DNA of 64,000 nt from Prevotella melaninogenica (GCF_013267595.1 NZ_CP054011.1:124001-188000); one strand, 5' to 3'; shown: positions 26,926-37,798, numbered from the stretch's first letter. The notes: a model not told the origin generated them from the sequence alone. Program-made: numbers and translations.

Positions 26926-27589
26926 ACCTAAAAATTGTGATTTTTATTTGTAAGTAGTATAGTTGCGCTCATAAATATGTTGATTCAGTACGAAGTAAGA
27001 TGGGAATCTTCTGATATAAGGAGTCTTCTTTTAATTGCCAAGACTTCAGTAGGTTGTCTTCTTTCTAAGTATAGCTGCTCAGCACATGTGGTGTTGTTCG
27101 TAAACACCATTGGTGCTGATGCTCCGCACCATATGTGCGCAGCCTAATAAACACTCCTTAGAAGCTTGCTAAAAAGTGGTAACATAGCTGTTTTGTAGAG
27201 GCAGAGTTAGTTTTAGTCAACAAAGAACACCTTTGGTAAAATCACAAACCTTTGTCATGTAATGTTAAGTGTTTGACTTATAGGGTGTTTGTTGCCCATT
27301 AAATACTCTGTGTTGTATGTCGGATAGTGCTCATTGTTGTCATTTTATGACCGTAGATGAATCAGATGTCTCTTACAGCAGATATGACATAATTTAGCTT
27401 CTTTGAATGTGTTTTTCACTCCAAAATTATAGAAAAAGGTCTCTGTCAGTTGTGTTTTTCAGTCCCAAAATGGTATGAATGGGTTCTTTTGAACTGTTAA
27501 ATAATAAGTAAAAAGTTATTTATTGTTAACGAATAGCGTTTGGCAGATTATTCTTTTTCTTATTATTAGGTCGTTTAACGGATTATTCG
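26926..27589. other. Intergenic region upstream of rpsL
   Basis: There is no credible gene in about 660 bases. It holds a strong hairpin at 27074-27143 (listed separately) and the approach to the rpsL promoter. The rest is AT-rich without repeats that I can see. Confidence 0.6.
27074..27143. ncRNA. Strong intergenic inverted repeat, possible repeat element or RNA
   Basis: Left arm GCTGC then GCACATGTGGTG (27074-27078, 27082-27093) pairs with CACCATATGTGC then GCAGC (27127-27143): 17 pairs with one G-T and a 3-base bulge. Inside are smaller stems (GTGTT/AACAC, CACC/GGTG). There is no T run, so it is not a classic terminator. It could be a member of a dispersed intergenic repeat family. Confidence 0.45.
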
Positions 27590-27598
27590 TACCTTTGC
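27590..27598 (+). promoter_or_regulatory. Probable promoter of the ribosomal supercluster
   Basis: TACCTTTGC is a perfect -7 element 107 bases before the rpsL start. The -33 region is weak (TTAGG). No other good element lies between it and rpsL. Confidence 0.65.
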
Positions 27599-27704
27599 AA
27601 CCCGAAACAACAGAGTGAATTATATCGTTTTTAGAGTGTCTCACTTGTGTTTGTAATGGTTTGAAAATAAACAAAATAAATATATAACAATAAAAAGTAA
27701 AATT

Positions 27705-28088
27705 ATGCCTACTATTTCACAATTAGTAAGAAAAGGCAGAAAGGACATCGTAGACAAGAGCAAGTCTCCGGCTTTGGACAACTGTCCACAGCGTCGTGGC
27801 GTATGTGTTCGTGTTTACACAACAACTCCTAAGAAGCCTAATTCGGCAATGCGTAAGGTTGCCCGTGTTCGTTTGACCAACCAGAAGGAAGTGAACTCTT
27901 ATATCCCAGGAGAGGGTCACAACTTGCAGGAGCACAGTATTGTTCTCGTTCGTGGTGGTCGTGTTAAGGACCTTCCTGGTGTACGTTATCACATCGTTCG
28001 TGGTACTCTTGATACCGCAGGTGTTGCCAACCGTACACAGCGTCGTTCTAAGTACGGTGCTAAGCGTCCAAAGGCAGCTAAGAAGTAA
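27705..28088 (+). CDS. rpsL: Ribosomal protein S12
   Basis: A 127-residue decoding-centre protein of the 30S subunit. The conserved [18 protein letters not shown] loop and [14 protein letters not shown] loop are present, with the unmutated Lys in each, the form expected for streptomycin sensitivity. It is the first gene of the cluster. Its last 15 coding bases are repeated in the spacer that follows. Confidence 0.98.
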   Translation: MPTISQLVRKGRKDIVDKSKSPALDNCPQRRGVCVRVYTTTPKKPNSAMRKVARVRLTNQKEVNSYIPGEGHNLQEHSIVLVRGGRVKDLPGVRYHIVRGTLDTAGVANRTQRRSKYGAKRPKAAKK

Positions 28089-28131
28089 TATTCAAGTTGC
28101 CTAAAGGCAGCTAAGAAACTTCAAACCATAA

Positions 28132-28172
28132 AGCCGAGGTGCAACGGCCGGTGATGGTCGATGCCCCGAGGC
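28132..28172 (+). ncRNA. Structured spacer between rpsL and rpsG, candidate autoregulatory site
   Basis: Outer stem AGCC/GGCT, then tandem G-A and A-G mismatches, then GG/CC, and an inner stem GCAACGGCC against GGTCGATGC (28141-28164) with a 6-base loop. Tandem G-A pairs flanked by helices are a common protein-binding feature. In E. coli S7 binds the rpsL-rpsG spacer to repress its operon; by analogy this hairpin is a candidate site for S7. The assignment is inferred. Confidence 0.45.
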
Positions 28173-28306
28173 TCTTTAAAAAGAAGCAACTAAAAACAAA
28201 CAGTTTTGCTGGAGATTTGTAATCACAAAGGTTGAGTAAATGCCCAAGAGAGGGCGTTGAAGAACGAAAGACGACAGCCTCCGCAGACTTAAAGTTTAAA
28301 ATAAAA

Positions 28307-28783
28307 ATGAGAAAAGCAAAACCAAAGAAGCGTGTAGTCCTTCCAGATCCAAAGTTTAATGATCAGAAGGTGTCAAAGTTCGTAAATCACTTGATGTATG
28401 ATGGTAAGAAGAATACCTCATACGAAATTTTCTATGCTGCCCTCGATATCGTAGGCGGTAAGATGAAGGATGAAGAGAAGTCTCCACTTGAGGTGTGGAA
28501 GCAGGCTCTCGACAACATCACTCCACAGGTAGAGGTAAAGAGTCGCCGTATTGGTGGTGCTACTTTCCAGGTGCCAACAGAGATTCGCCCAGATCGTAAG
28601 GAGAGTGTTTCAATGAAGAATATGATTGCCTTTGCACGTAAGCGTGGTGGTAAGAGTATGGCTGATAAGCTTGCTTCTGAGATCATGGATGCTTTCAATA
28701 ATCAGGGTGGTGCTTACAAGCGTAAGGAAGATATGCACCGTATGGCTGAGGCTAACCGTGCGTTTGCTCACTTCAGATTCTAA
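28307..28783 (+). CDS. rpsG: Ribosomal protein S7
   Basis: A 158-residue primary 16S rRNA-binding protein that nucleates the 30S head. I use the ATG at 28307 ([17 protein letters not shown]); a longer frame from 28232 would add 25 residues foreign to the family. The 218-base spacer before it is unusually long for this cluster and structured. Confidence 0.97.
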   Translation: MRKAKPKKRVVLPDPKFNDQKVSKFVNHLMYDGKKNTSYEIFYAALDIVGGKMKDEEKSPLEVWKQALDNITPQVEVKSRRIGGATFQVPTEIRPDRKESVSMKNMIAFARKRGGKSMADKLASEIMDAFNNQGGAYKRKEDMHRMAEANRAFAHFRF

Positions 28784-28810
28784 TCAAGTTATTATAATAA
28801 GGTAAAAGAA

Positions 28811-30928
28811 ATGGCAAATCACGATTTACATTTGACTCGTAATATCGGTATTATGGCACACATCGATGCCGGTAAGACGACAACATCTGAACGTATTCTT
28901 TTTTATACAGGTAAGACTCACAAGATTGGTGAGGTTCATGATGGTGCTGCAACCATGGACTGGATGGCACAGGAGCAGGAGCGTGGTATCACAATTACAT
29001 CTGCTGCTACAACATGTAACTGGAACTATCTCGGCAAGTCTTATAAGATTAACTTGATTGATACTCCGGGACACGTTGACTTTACTGCTGAGGTAGAGCG
29101 TTCACTTCGTGTTCTTGATGGTGCAGTTGCTACTTATTCTGCAGCTGATGGTGTACAGCCACAGTCTGAGACTGTTTGGCGCCAGGCTGACAAGTACAAT
29201 GTTCCACGTATTGGTTATGTAAACAAGATGGACCGCTCTGGTGCTGACTTCTATGAGACAGTACAGCAGATGAAGGATATCCTTGGTGCTAATCCTATCG
29301 CTATTCAGATTCCTATCGGCGCAGAGGAGAACTTCAAGGGTGTTGTAGACCTTATCAAGATGAAGGCTATCTTGTGGCATGATGAGACTATGGGTGCTCA
29401 GTATGATGTTGAGGAAATCCCTGCTGATCTTGCTGATGAGGCTGCTGAGTGGCGTGAGAAGTTGCTCGAGGGTGCGGCTAACTACGATGATGAGTTGATG
29501 GAGATGTACCTTGAGGGGCAGGATATTCCAGAGGATAAGCTGATTGCTGCAATCCGTAAGGGTTGTATCGCTATGGAGTGCTGCCCAATGCTTCTTGGTT
29601 CTTCTTATAAGAATAAGGGTGTACAGCCTCTTCTCGATTACGTTTGTGCTTTCTTACCTTCTCCATTGGATACACCAGCTATAGTTGGTATTAATCCAGA
29701 TACAGAGGAGGAAGAGGATCGTAAGCCAAGTGAGAGCGAGCCTACATCTGCTTTGGCATTTAAGATTGCTACAGACCCATTCATGGGTCGTTTGGTATTC
29801 TTCCGTGTCTACTCAGGTAAGGTTGTTGCTGGTTCTTACGTATTCAATACACGTTCTGGCAAGAAGGAGCGTATCAGCCGTCTATTCCAGATGAACTCTA
29901 ATAAGGAAATTCCTATGGAGTCAATCGATGCAGGTGATATCGGTGCTGGTGTAGGTTTTAAGGATATTCGTACTGGTGATACTCTCTGTGATGAGAACGC
30001 ACCAATTATCCTCGAGTCTATTACCTTCCCTGACACTGTAATCTCTATCGCTGTTGAGCCAAAGAGCCAGGCTGACGTTGCTAAGCTTGATAACGGTCTT
30101 TCTAAGCTTGCTGAGGAGGATCCAACATTCACCGTTCGTACTGATGAGCAGAGTGGTCAGACCATTATCTCTGGTATGGGTGAGCTTCACCTCGATATTA
30201 TTATCGACCGTTTGAAGCGTGAGTTCAAGGTAGAGTGTAACCAGGGTAAGCCACAGGTTAACTACAAGGAGGCTATTACTAAGGCCGCTCAGAGCCGTGA
30301 GACTTATAAGAAGCAGTCTGGTGGTCGTGGTAAGTTCGCTTGTATTGACGTAACTATCGAGCCTAAGGATGAGGATTACGAGGAGGGCGACTTGCAGTTT
30401 GTAAACGTTGTTAAGGGTGGTAACGTGCCTAAGGAGTTCATCCCTGCAGTAGAGAAGGGCTTCAAGGATTGTCTTGGCAATGGTGTACTCGGTGGCTTCC
30501 CAATGACTGGTCTTAAGGTTACTTTGACTGATGGTTCTTTCCACCCAGTTGACTCTGACCAGTTGTCATTTGAGCTCGTAGCTCACCAGGCATTCAAGGT
30601 CCTCTGTCCTAAGGCAGGTCCTGTTCTTATGGAGCCTATCATGAAGGTAGAGGTTGTTACTCCAGAGGAGAACATGGGTGATGTTATCGGTGACTTGAAC
30701 AAGCGTCGTGGTCTTGTACAGGGTATGGATGAGGCTCGTAGCGGTGCTCGTATCGTTAAGGCTATGGTACCATTGTCAGAGATGTTTGGTTACGTAACAG
30801 CTCTTCGTACTATTACTTCTGGTCGTGCTACTTCTTCTATGGAGTATGATCACCACTCACCAGTATCAAGTACTCTCGCTAAGGAGATTCTTGATGAGTT
30901 GAAGGGTAATTCAGACCTCATTAAGTAA
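28811..30928 (+). CDS. fusA: Elongation factor G
   Basis: A 705-residue GTPase that drives translocation of tRNA and mRNA on the ribosome. Visible G motifs: AHIDAGKTT (P loop, near residue 16), DTPGHVDF (switch II) and NKMD. Domains II to V follow, including [15 protein letters not shown] and the C-terminal [20 protein letters not shown]. Its place after rpsG is the usual str arrangement. A strong hairpin lies in the gap before rpsJ. Confidence 0.98.
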   Translation: MANHDLHLTRNIGIMAHIDAGKTTTSERILFYTGKTHKIGEVHDGAATMDWMAQEQERGITITSAATTCNWNYLGKSYKINLIDTPGHVDFTAEVERSLRVLDGAVATYSAADGVQPQSETVWRQADKYNVPRIGYVNKMDRSGADFYETVQQMKDILGANPIAIQIPIGAEENFKGVVDLIKMKAILWHDETMGAQYDVEEIPADLADEAAEWREKLLEGAANYDDELMEMYLEGQDIPEDKLIAAIRKGCIAMECCPMLLGSSYKNKGVQPLLDYVCAFLPSPLDTPAIVGINPDTEEEEDRKPSESEPTSALAFKIATDPFMGRLVFFRVYSGKVVAGSYVFNTRSGKKERISRLFQMNSNKEIPMESIDAGDIGAGVGFKDIRTGDTLCDENAPIILESITFPDTVISIAVEPKSQADVAKLDNGLSKLAEEDPTFTVRTDEQSGQTIISGMGELHLDIIIDRLKREFKVECNQGKPQVNYKEAITKAAQSRETYKKQSGGRGKFACIDVTIEPKDEDYEEGDLQFVNVVKGGNVPKEFIPAVEKGFKDCLGNGVLGGFPMTGLKVTLTDGSFHPVDSDQLSFELVAHQAFKVLCPKAGPVLMEPIMKVEVVTPEENMGDVIGDLNKRRGLVQGMDEARSGARIVKAMVPLSEMFGYVTALRTITSGRATSSMEYDHHSPVSSTLAKEILDELKGNSDLIK

Positions 30929-30935
30929 ATAATGT

Positions 30936-30983
30936 AAGGTTCTGCTCTCTCATAGCGAATGACTCTTATGAGAGAGCAACCTT
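30936..30983 (+). ncRNA. Long hairpin between fusA and rpsJ
   Basis: AAGGTT, a CT bulge, then GCTCTCTCATA pairs with TATGAGAGAGC then AACCTT: 17 pairs with a 12-base loop. No T run follows, so simple termination is unlikely. It could be an mRNA processing or stability site between the str and S10 parts, or a leader for control by a ribosomal protein. Confidence 0.55.
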
Positions 30984-31016
30984 TCTGTATATTCAATAAT
31001 AAATAAAAAGTTAAAC

Positions 31017-31322
31017 ATGAGTCAGAAGATTCGTATTAAGCTGAAGTCTTACGACCACCAGTTGGTTGACAAGTCAGCAGAGAAGATTGTGAAGGCTGTT
31101 AAGGCTACTGGCGCTATTGTTAGCGGTCCTATTCCATTGCCAACACACAAGCGTATTTACACTGTAAACCGCTCTACATTCGTTAACAAGAAGTCACGTG
31201 AGCAGTTCCAGCTCTCAGATTTCAAGCGTCTCATCGATATTTACAGCTCTACAGCAAAGACTGTTGACGCTTTGATGAAGCTTGAGTTGCCTTCAGGTGT
31301 AGAGGTTGAAATCAAGGTGTAG
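31017..31322 (+). CDS. rpsJ: Ribosomal protein S10
   Basis: A 101-residue 30S head protein, also known as NusE for its role in transcription antitermination. Family blocks [20 protein letters not shown] and [17 protein letters not shown] are present. First gene of the S10 block, 88 bases after fusA. Confidence 0.98.
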   Translation: MSQKIRIKLKSYDHQLVDKSAEKIVKAVKATGAIVSGPIPLPTHKRIYTVNRSTFVNKKSREQFQLSDFKRLIDIYSSTAKTVDALMKLELPSGVEVEIKV

Positions 31323-31393
31323 TCATCTGTTGACAAATAAGAAACAAATTAATACAAAAAGCATTTACATTCATTTTTAAATCATTAGTTGAA

Positions 31394-32008
31394 ATGCCAG
31401 GATTATTAGGAAAGAAAATCGGAATGACATCCGTTTTCAGTGCCGACGGTAAGAATGTACCGTGCACTGTTATCGAAGCTGGTCCTTGTGTTGTAACCCA
31501 GGTTAAAACCGTTGAAAAGGATGGTTACAAGGCTGTTCAGTTAGGTTTCGGCGAGGCTAAGGAGAAGAGAACTTCTAAGCCACAGCAGGGACACTTTAAG
31601 AAAGCCGGCACAACACCAAAGAAGCACTTGGCCGAGTTCAAGTTTGACGAGGAGTATAACCTCGGTGACACTGTTACTGTTGAATTGTTCAGCAATGCTA
31701 AGTTCGTAGACGTTGTAGGTACATCTAAGGGTAAAGGTTTCCAGGGTGTTGTTAAGCGTCACGGATTCGGTGGTGTAGGTCAGTCTACTCACGGTCAGGA
31801 TGACCGCGCACGTAAGCCGGGTTCTATTGGTGCTTGTTCTTACCCAGCTAAGGTCTTCAAGGGCATGCGCATGGGCGGCCAGATGGGAGGCGACAGAGTA
31901 ACTACTCAGAACCTTCAGGTGTTAAAGGTTATTCCAGAGCACAATCTTATCCTTGTTAAGGGTAGTGTTGCTGGATGTAATGGTTCAACCGTAATAATTA
32001 AGAAGTAA
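31394..32008 (+). CDS. rplC: Ribosomal protein L3
   Basis: A 204-residue 50S protein placed near the peptidyl transferase centre. It starts [20 protein letters not shown] and contains the conserved [15 protein letters not shown] loop and [20 protein letters not shown]. Its stop overlaps the rplD start by one base (TAATG). Confidence 0.98.
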   Translation: MPGLLGKKIGMTSVFSADGKNVPCTVIEAGPCVVTQVKTVEKDGYKAVQLGFGEAKEKRTSKPQQGHFKKAGTTPKKHLAEFKFDEEYNLGDTVTVELFSNAKFVDVVGTSKGKGFQGVVKRHGFGGVGQSTHGQDDRARKPGSIGACSYPAKVFKGMRMGGQMGGDRVTTQNLQVLKVIPEHNLILVKGSVAGCNGSTVIIKK

Positions 32009-32637
32009 TGGATATTAACGTATTAGATATCAAAGGTCAGGAGACCGGCCGTAAGGTAACTCTTAACGAGAATATCTTCGGAATTGAGCCTAACGATCAC
32101 GTCCTCTATCTCGCAGTTAAGCAGTATCTCGCTGATCAGCGTCAGGGTACAGCTAAGTCAAAGGAAAGAAGTGAGCACGCTGGTTCTACTCGTAAGTTGG
32201 GTCGTCAGAAGGGCGGCAGCGGTGCTCGTCGTGGTGATATCAATTCTCCAGTCCTCGTAGGTGGTGGTCGTGTATTCGGTCCTAAGCCACGTGATTACAG
32301 CTTCAAGCTGAATAAGAAGGTAAAGGTTCTTGCTCGTAAGTCTGCATTGGCTTATAAGGCACAGGATAATGCTATCGTTGTTGTTGAAGATTTCAATCTT
32401 GACGCTCCAAAGACTAAAGATTTTGTAAATATTGCAAAAAATCTTAAAGTTGATAGCAAGAAAGTTCTTCTTGTTTTGCCAGAAGTAGAGAAAAACGTAT
32501 ATTTGTCGGCTCGTAATCTACAGAAAGCTGAGGTTATGACAGCTGCTCAGGTAAATTCATACAAAGTTTTGAATGCTGACGTAGTTGTTATCACAGAGAA
32601 CTCTCTGAAGGTTATCGACGAAATCTTAACCAAGTAA
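32008..32637 (+). CDS. rplD: Ribosomal protein L4
   Basis: A 209-residue 50S protein lining the exit tunnel. The loop that contacts the tunnel is visible as [20 protein letters not shown] followed by [16 protein letters not shown]4 represses the S10 operon in E. coli; I see no equivalent leader here beyond the hairpin before rpsJ. Confidence 0.98.
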   Translation: MDINVLDIKGQETGRKVTLNENIFGIEPNDHVLYLAVKQYLADQRQGTAKSKERSEHAGSTRKLGRQKGGSGARRGDINSPVLVGGGRVFGPKPRDYSFKLNKKVKVLARKSALAYKAQDNAIVVVEDFNLDAPKTKDFVNIAKNLKVDSKKVLLVLPEVEKNVYLSARNLQKAEVMTAAQVNSYKVLNADVVVITENSLKVIDEILTK

Positions 32638-32659
32638 TTATTAGGAGACAAGAAGAATT

Positions 32660-33004
32660 ATGGGATTTATCATTAAACCAGTGGTCACTGAGAAGATGAC
32701 CAAGTTGACTGACAAGTCTTCTGAGGATAAGGTTGTAAAGCACAAGGGTGAGAAGAGAACTATTTTGGCTCAGCCAAAGTATGGTTTTATCGTTAAGCCT
32801 GAGGCCAACAAGCTTGAGATTAAGAAAGAAGTTGAGGCTTTGTACAACGTTACAGTAGTAGATGTGAATACGATTCGTTACGCAGGTAAACGTCAGGCAC
32901 GTTATACCAAGGCTGGTCTCGTTAAGGGACAGAAGAACGCATTCAAGAAGGCTATCGTCACTTTGAAGAATGGCGATTCAATCGATTTTTACAGCAATAT
33001 TTAA
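32660..33004 (+). CDS. rplW: Ribosomal protein L23
   Basis: A 114-residue 50S protein at the tunnel exit that docks trigger factor and SRP. The family start IIKPVVTEKMTKL and the core YGFIVKPEANKLEIKKEVEA are separated by a Lys/Glu-rich insert of about 15 residues (DKSSEDKVVKHKGEKRT). The end TLKNGDSIDFYSNI is typical. A possible ribosome-binding site, TTAGGAGA, precedes it. Confidence 0.96.
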   Translation: MGFIIKPVVTEKMTKLTDKSSEDKVVKHKGEKRTILAQPKYGFIVKPEANKLEIKKEVEALYNVTVVDVNTIRYAGKRQARYTKAGLVKGQKNAFKKAIVTLKNGDSIDFYSNI

Positions 33005-33011
33005 ATAAAAA

Positions 33012-33839
33012 ATGGCAGTACGTAAATTAAACCCGGTTACTCCGGGACAAAGACACAAGGTTATTGGCACGTTCGAGGATATTACTGCATCCGTGCCAGA
33101 GAAGTCTCTCGTTTACGGTAAACGTTCTACCGGTGGTCGAAACAACACCGGTAAGATGACTGTTCGCTACATGGGCGGTGGTCACAAGAAGAAGTATCGT
33201 CTTATCGACTTCAAGCGAGAGAAAGATGGTGTTCCAGCTGTAGTGAAGACAATCGAGTATGATCCTAACAGATCAGCTCGCATTGCGCTGTTATACTATG
33301 CTGATGGTGAAAAACGTTACATTATTGCTCCTAACGGACTGCAGGTTGGTGCAACACTGATGTCTGGTGCTGAGGCAGCACCTGAGGTTGGTAATGCACT
33401 TCCTTTGGCTAACATTCCTGTTGGTACTGTAATTCATAATATTGAGTTACGTCCAGGTCAGGGTGCATTGCTCGTTCGTTCGGCTGGTAACTTTGCTCAG
33501 CTTACTTCTCGTGAAGGCAGTTATTGTGTTATTAAGCTCCCTTCTGGTGAAACACGCCAGATTTTGTCAGCTTGTAAGGCAACTGTAGGTAGTGTAGGTA
33601 ACTCTGACCACGCTCTTGAGCAGTCTGGTAAGGCTGGTCGTTCTCGCTGGTTGGGACGTCGTCCTCACAACCGTGGTGTTGTTATGAACCCTGTTGATCA
33701 CCCAATGGGTGGTGGTGAAGGTCGCCAGTCTGGTGGTCACCCACGTTCACGTAAGGGCTTGTACGCTAAGGGTCTTAAGACTCGTGCACCTAAGAAGCTT
33801 TCAAACAAGTACATTATTGAGAGAGCTAACAAGAAGTAA
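33012..33839 (+). CDS. rplB: Ribosomal protein L2
   Basis: A 275-residue 50S protein needed for subunit joining and peptidyl transfer. The conserved C-terminal loop [16 protein letters not shown] with its key His is present, as is the RNA-binding core [20 protein letters not shown]. Seven bases after rplW. Confidence 0.98.
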   Translation: MAVRKLNPVTPGQRHKVIGTFEDITASVPEKSLVYGKRSTGGRNNTGKMTVRYMGGGHKKKYRLIDFKREKDGVPAVVKTIEYDPNRSARIALLYYADGEKRYIIAPNGLQVGATLMSGAEAAPEVGNALPLANIPVGTVIHNIELRPGQGALLVRSAGNFAQLTSREGSYCVIKLPSGETRQILSACKATVGSVGNSDHALEQSGKAGRSRWLGRRPHNRGVVMNPVDHPMGGGEGRQSGGHPRSRKGLYAKGLKTRAPKKLSNKYIIERANKK

Positions 33840-33861
33840 TCAAAGTAATTAAGAGTAAATT

Positions 33862-34131
33862 ATGAGTCGTTCATTAAAAAAAGGTCCATACATCAACGTA
33901 TCACTCGAGAAGAAGATTCTTGCTATGAATGAGAGTGGTAAGCAGAATGTAGTTAAGACATGGGCCAGAGCATCAATGATTTCCCCTGATTTTGTGGGTC
34001 ACACTGTTGCAGTTCATAACGGAAATAAATTTATCCCTGTTTACATTACTGAGAATATGGTAGGTCACAAGCTCGGAGAGTTCAGCCCTACACGCCGTTT
34101 CGGTGGTCACTCTGGTAATAATAAGAGGTAA
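33862..34131 (+). CDS. rpsS: Ribosomal protein S19
   Basis: An 89-residue protein of the 30S head that contacts S13 and tRNA. It starts [20 protein letters not shown] and has the conserved [18 protein letters not shown] motif. Confidence 0.98.
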   Translation: MSRSLKKGPYINVSLEKKILAMNESGKQNVVKTWARASMISPDFVGHTVAVHNGNKFIPVYITENMVGHKLGEFSPTRRFGGHSGNNKR

Positions 34132-34167
34132 GCAGGTCATAATCCATTTAGAAAATAGAAAAATATA

Positions 34168-34581
34168 ATGGGAGCAAGAAAACATATAAAGGCTGAAGCT
34201 CGTAAAGAAGCTTTGAAAAGCCAGTATTTTGCAAAGCTCAAGGACTGTCCTTCTTCTCCACGTAAGATGCGCTATGTAGTAGACATGGTTCGTGGTATGG
34301 AAGTCAATCGTGCCCTTGGCGTGCTGAGATTCTCCAAGAAGGCAGCTGCTCAGAACGTTGAGAAACTTCTGCGTTCAGCTATCAACAACTGGGAGACAAA
34401 GAATGACCGCAAGGCTGAAGACGGTGAACTTTATATCTCTAAGATCTTCGTTGATGAAGGCGTTACAATGAAGCGCATGCGTCCTGCACCACAGGGCCGT
34501 GGCTACAGAATCCGCAAACGTTCTAACCACGTCACTCTTTTCGTTGATTCAAAGAATGACGCTAATAATGATGATAAATAA
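34168..34581 (+). CDS. rplV: Ribosomal protein L22
   Basis: A 137-residue 50S protein whose hairpin lines the exit tunnel. The hairpin region is [20 protein letters not shown] followed by [10 protein letters not shown]. The short Asn/Asp tail is lineage-specific. Confidence 0.98.
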   Translation: MGARKHIKAEARKEALKSQYFAKLKDCPSSPRKMRYVVDMVRGMEVNRALGVLRFSKKAAAQNVEKLLRSAINNWETKNDRKAEDGELYISKIFVDEGVTMKRMRPAPQGRGYRIRKRSNHVTLFVDSKNDANNDDK

Positions 34582-34589
34582 ATAGTAGA

Positions 34590-35318
34590 ATGGGACAGAA
34601 AGTTAATCCAATTAGCAACCGTCTTGGTATCATCCGCGGTTGGGAGTCAAATTGGTTCGGTGGCAAGAATTTCGGGGATAATCTCGTAGAGGATCGTAAG
34701 ATTCGTACTTACTTGAACAAGCGTTTGGAAAAAGCAAGCGTTTCCCGTATTGTCATTGAGCGCACATTGAAGCTCGTCACCATTACTATTTGCACCGCTC
34801 GTCCGGGTATCGTTATCGGTAAAGGTGGTCAGGATGTTGATAAGCTTAAAGAAGAGTTGAAGAACCTTTTCAAGAAGGAAATTCAGATTAATATCTTCGA
34901 GGTTAAGAAACCTGAACTTGATGCAAACATCGTTGGTAACAATATCGCTCGCCAGGTAGAGGGTAAGATTGCTTACCGTCGTGCTATCAAGATGGCAGTC
35001 GCTAACACTATGCGTGCTGGTGCTGAGGGTATCAAAGTTCAAATTACAGGTCGTCTGAACGGTGCCGAAATGGCTCGTAAGGAAATGTTTAAGGAGGGTC
35101 GTACTCCTCTGCATACATTCCGTGCAGACATCGATTATTGTCAGACAGAAGCCCTTACAAAGGTTGGTCTGCTGGGTATTAAGGTATGGATTTGCCGTGG
35201 TGAAGTTTACAACAAGGTAGATCTTACTCCTAACTTTACTCAGGAGAAGAGCAATGGCCGTTCTAACAATGGTGGCCGTTCTGGAAGAGGTAATCGTAGA
35301 AGAAACAATAACCGTTAA
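34590..35318 (+). CDS. rpsC: Ribosomal protein S3
   Basis: A 242-residue protein at the mRNA entry channel. The KH domain motif [20 protein letters not shown] is visible. The C-terminal tail [17 protein letters not shown] is basic and disordered, an extension seen in Bacteroidetes. Confidence 0.98.
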   Translation: MGQKVNPISNRLGIIRGWESNWFGGKNFGDNLVEDRKIRTYLNKRLEKASVSRIVIERTLKLVTITICTARPGIVIGKGGQDVDKLKEELKNLFKKEIQINIFEVKKPELDANIVGNNIARQVEGKIAYRRAIKMAVANTMRAGAEGIKVQITGRLNGAEMARKEMFKEGRTPLHTFRADIDYCQTEALTKVGLLGIKVWICRGEVYNKVDLTPNFTQEKSNGRSNNGGRSGRGNRRRNNNR

Positions 35319-35332
35319 AAGAAGAAGCTATC

Positions 35333-35761
35333 ATGTTACAGCCAAAAAGAGTAAAATATAGAAGACCTCAAGACGGACGTGGCAATAAAGGCAACGCCCA
35401 CAGAGGTACACAGCTGGCTTTCGGCTCATTCGGCATCAAGACACTTGAGGCTAAGTGGATCGACAGCCGTCAGATTGAGGCCGCTCGTATAGCAGTAAAC
35501 CGCTATATGAACCGTCAGGGCCAGGTCTGGATTCGCATCTTCCCTGATAAGCCAATCACTCGTAAGCCTGCCGATGTTCGTATGGGTAAGGGTAAGGGTG
35601 ATCCTGCAGGATGGGTTGCACCAGTTACTCCAGGTCGTGTTCTCTTTGAAGTAGAGGGCGTAAGCTTTGATATTGCAAAGGAGGCTCTCCGCCTCGCTGC
35701 ACAGAAGCTGCCTGTTAAGACAAAGTTTATTGTTAGACGTGATTTCGATAAAAACGCTTAA
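35333..35761 (+). CDS. rplP: Ribosomal protein L16
   Basis: A 142-residue 50S protein near the A site. It starts [20 protein letters not shown] and contains the conserved [20 protein letters not shown] loop. A tight junction with rpmC follows. Confidence 0.98.
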   Translation: MLQPKRVKYRRPQDGRGNKGNAHRGTQLAFGSFGIKTLEAKWIDSRQIEAARIAVNRYMNRQGQVWIRIFPDKPITRKPADVRMGKGKGDPAGWVAPVTPGRVLFEVEGVSFDIAKEALRLAAQKLPVKTKFIVRRDFDKNA

Positions 35762-35766
35762 GAAAG

Positions 35767-35961
35767 ATGAAGATTAAAGAAGTAAAAGAACTCGAGACCA
35801 AGGATTTGGTTGAGAAAATTGAGAACGCTGAGACAGCTCTCGCAAAGATGAAGCTGAATCATCAGATTACTCCGCTTGAGAATCCATCTCAGATTAAGGC
35901 CGCTCGTCGTGATATTGCACGTATGAAAACAGAACTTTCTCAGAGAGAACTTAATAAATAA
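35767..35961 (+). CDS. rpmC: Ribosomal protein L29
   Basis: A 64-residue two-helix 50S protein at the tunnel exit. It starts [20 protein letters not shown] and ends with the family motif [19 protein letters not shown]. Confidence 0.96.
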   Translation: MKIKEVKELETKDLVEKIENAETALAKMKLNHQITPLENPSQIKAARRDIARMKTELSQRELNK

Positions 35962-35972
35962 CAATGGTCCAG

Positions 35973-36230
35973 ATGGAAACAAGAAATTTAAGAAAAGTAA
36001 GACAGGGTGTCGTTATCAGCAACAAAATGGATAAAACCATCGTTATTGCAGCTAAGTTCAAGGAGAAGCACCCTATTTATGGTAAGTTTGTCCAGAAGAC
36101 AAAGAAGTACCATGCTCATGACGAGAAGAATGAGGCTAATGTAGGTGATACAGTTCTCATTATGGAGACTCGTCCTCTTTCTAAGACAAAGAGATGGAGA
36201 TTAGTTCAAATTGTAGAAAAAGCTAAGTAA
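35973..36230 (+). CDS. rpsQ: Ribosomal protein S17
   Basis: An 85-residue OB-fold 30S protein. I prefer the ATG at 35973 ([14 protein letters not shown]) because relatives start ME-x-RNLRK; an ATG at 35964 would add MVQ. Core motif [20 protein letters not shown] and the end [20 protein letters not shown] are present. Confidence 0.95.
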   Translation: METRNLRKVRQGVVISNKMDKTIVIAAKFKEKHPIYGKFVQKTKKYHAHDEKNEANVGDTVLIMETRPLSKTKRWRLVQIVEKAK

Positions 36231-36232
36231 TT

Positions 36233-36598
36233 ATGATACAGACAGAATCAAAACTTACAGTATGTGATAACAGCGGTGCTCGTGAAGCTAAGTGCATTCG
36301 TGTACTCGGTGGTACTCGCCGTCGTTACGCAAGTGTTGGTGACGTTATCGTAGTTGCTGTACAGAACGTCATCCCATCAAGTGAATTGAAAAAGGGTGCA
36401 GTATCAAAGGCTTTGATCGTTCGCACAAAGAAGGAAATTCGTCGTGCTGATGGTTCATACATCCGCTTCGATGATAATGCATGTGTATTGCTGAACAACG
36501 CTGGCGAAATTCGTGGTAGCCGTATCTTCGGCCCTGTTGCTCGTGAGTTGCGTGCAGTGAACATGAAGGTCGTTTCTTTGGCACCTGAGGTTCTTTAA
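36233..36598 (+). CDS. rplN: Ribosomal protein L14
   Basis: A 121-residue 50S protein at the subunit interface. It has the [20 protein letters not shown] start and the [20 protein letters not shown] motif. Confidence 0.98.
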   Translation: MIQTESKLTVCDNSGAREAKCIRVLGGTRRRYASVGDVIVVAVQNVIPSSELKKGAVSKALIVRTKKEIRRADGSYIRFDDNACVLLNNAGEIRGSRIFGPVARELRAVNMKVVSLAPEVL

Positions 36599-36618
36599 TT
36601 ATTAAATAGAATAATAAA

Positions 36619-36936
36619 ATGGCAAAATTCCATATAAAGAAAGACGATCAGGTCATTGTTCTTGCCGGTGCGGACAAGGGCAAGACTGGAAAGGTGCTTA
36701 AGGTCATCGCAGACAAGGAGCGTGCTATCGTTGAGGGCGTGAATATGGTCTCTAAGAGCACAAAACCTTCTGCTGCTAACCCTCAGGGTGGTATCGTTAA
36801 GCAGGAGGCTGCAATTCATATCTCAAATTTAAGTCTCATCGATCCGAAGAGCGGTAAGGCTACACGTATCAAGATTGAGCGTGAAGGCAAGACTGTTAAG
36901 CGTATCGCTAAAAAGTCAGGGGAGGAAATTAAGTAA
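36619..36936 (+). CDS. rplX: Ribosomal protein L24
   Basis: A 105-residue 50S assembly initiator. The KOW motif is visible at [20 protein letters not shown]. The stop overlaps the rplE start by one base (TAATG), suggesting coupled translation. Confidence 0.97.
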   Translation: MAKFHIKKDDQVIVLAGADKGKTGKVLKVIADKERAIVEGVNMVSKSTKPSAANPQGGIVKQEAAIHISNLSLIDPKSGKATRIKIEREGKTVKRIAKKSGEEIK

Positions 36937-37490
36937 TGAATACAGCTCAGTTAAAGAAACAGTATAAGGAGCAGATTGCTCCTGCTTTGCAGAAGCAGTT
37001 TAACTATTCTTCAGCTATGCAGGTTCCTGTTTTGAAGAAGATTGTTATCAATCAGGGGCTTGGTGATGCAACTCAGGATAAGAAACTTATCGAGGTTGCA
37101 GTGAACGAGATTTCTTCTATCACAGGTCAGAAGGCTGTTGCAACATATTCTAAAAAGGATATTGCAAACTTCAAGTTGCGTAAGAAGATGCCTATTGGCG
37201 TTATGGTAACTCTGCGTCGTGAGCGTATGTATGAGTTCCTCGAGAAACTCGTTCGCGTATCTTTGCCACGTATCCGTGACTTCAAGGGTATCGAGAGCAA
37301 GTTCGATGGTCGTGGAAATTATACTCTCGGTATCACCGAGCAGATTATTTTCCCAGAGATTAATATCGATCAGGTTGACCGCATCCAGGGTATGAACATT
37401 ACCTTCGTAACATCAGCTAAGACTGATGAAGAGGGTTATGCTTTGCTGAAGGGCTTCGGACTTCCATTCAAGAATGCTAAAAACGATTAA
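36936..37490 (+). CDS. rplE: Ribosomal protein L5
   Basis: A 184-residue 5S rRNA-binding protein. Motifs: [20 protein letters not shown] and [20 protein letters not shown]. Confidence 0.98.
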   Translation: MNTAQLKKQYKEQIAPALQKQFNYSSAMQVPVLKKIVINQGLGDATQDKKLIEVAVNEISSITGQKAVATYSKKDIANFKLRKKMPIGVMVTLRRERMYEFLEKLVRVSLPRIRDFKGIESKFDGRGNYTLGITEQIIFPEINIDQVDRIQGMNITFVTSAKTDEEGYALLKGFGLPFKNAKND

Positions 37491-37495
37491 TTGAT

Positions 37496-37798
37496 ATGGC
37501 AAAAGAATCAATGAAAGCTCGCGAGGTAAAGCGTGCAAAACTTGTTGCTCGCTATGCTGAGAAACGCGCTGCTCTGAAGAAGATTATCGCTACTTCAAAT
37601 GATCCTGAAGAGGCTTATGAGGCTGCTCGCAAGTTGCAGTCTATTCCTAAGAATGCTAATCCAATCCGTTTGCACAATCGTTGCAAGATAACAGGACGTC
37701 CAAAGGGTTACATTCGTCAGTTCGGTCTCTCTCGTATCCAGTTCCGTGAGATGGCATCTCAGGGACTCATTCCAGGAGTTAAGAAGGCAAGCTGGTAA
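37496..37798 (+). CDS. rpsN: Ribosomal protein S14, zinc-free form
   Basis: A 100-residue 30S head protein of the longer type without the paired Cys zinc site. The conserved end [20 protein letters not shown] then [20 protein letters not shown] is present. A 125-base gap with promoter and hairpins follows it. Confidence 0.97.
   Translation: MAKESMKAREVKRAKLVARYAEKRAALKKIIATSNDPEEAYEAARKLQSIPKNANPIRLHNRCKITGRPKGYIRQFGLSRIQFREMASQGLIPGVKKASW

Noticed and set aside
28232-28306. 25-codon N-terminal extension of S7
   Set aside because: It is foreign to the S7 family and lies in the spacer downstream of the structured RNA; ATG 28307 gives the usual S7 start.
29921-30544. A 207-codon minus-strand frame opposite fusA
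   Set aside because: It is antisense to a strongly conserved gene, and the low-complexity Leu/Thr/Ser-rich translation is typical of such shadows.
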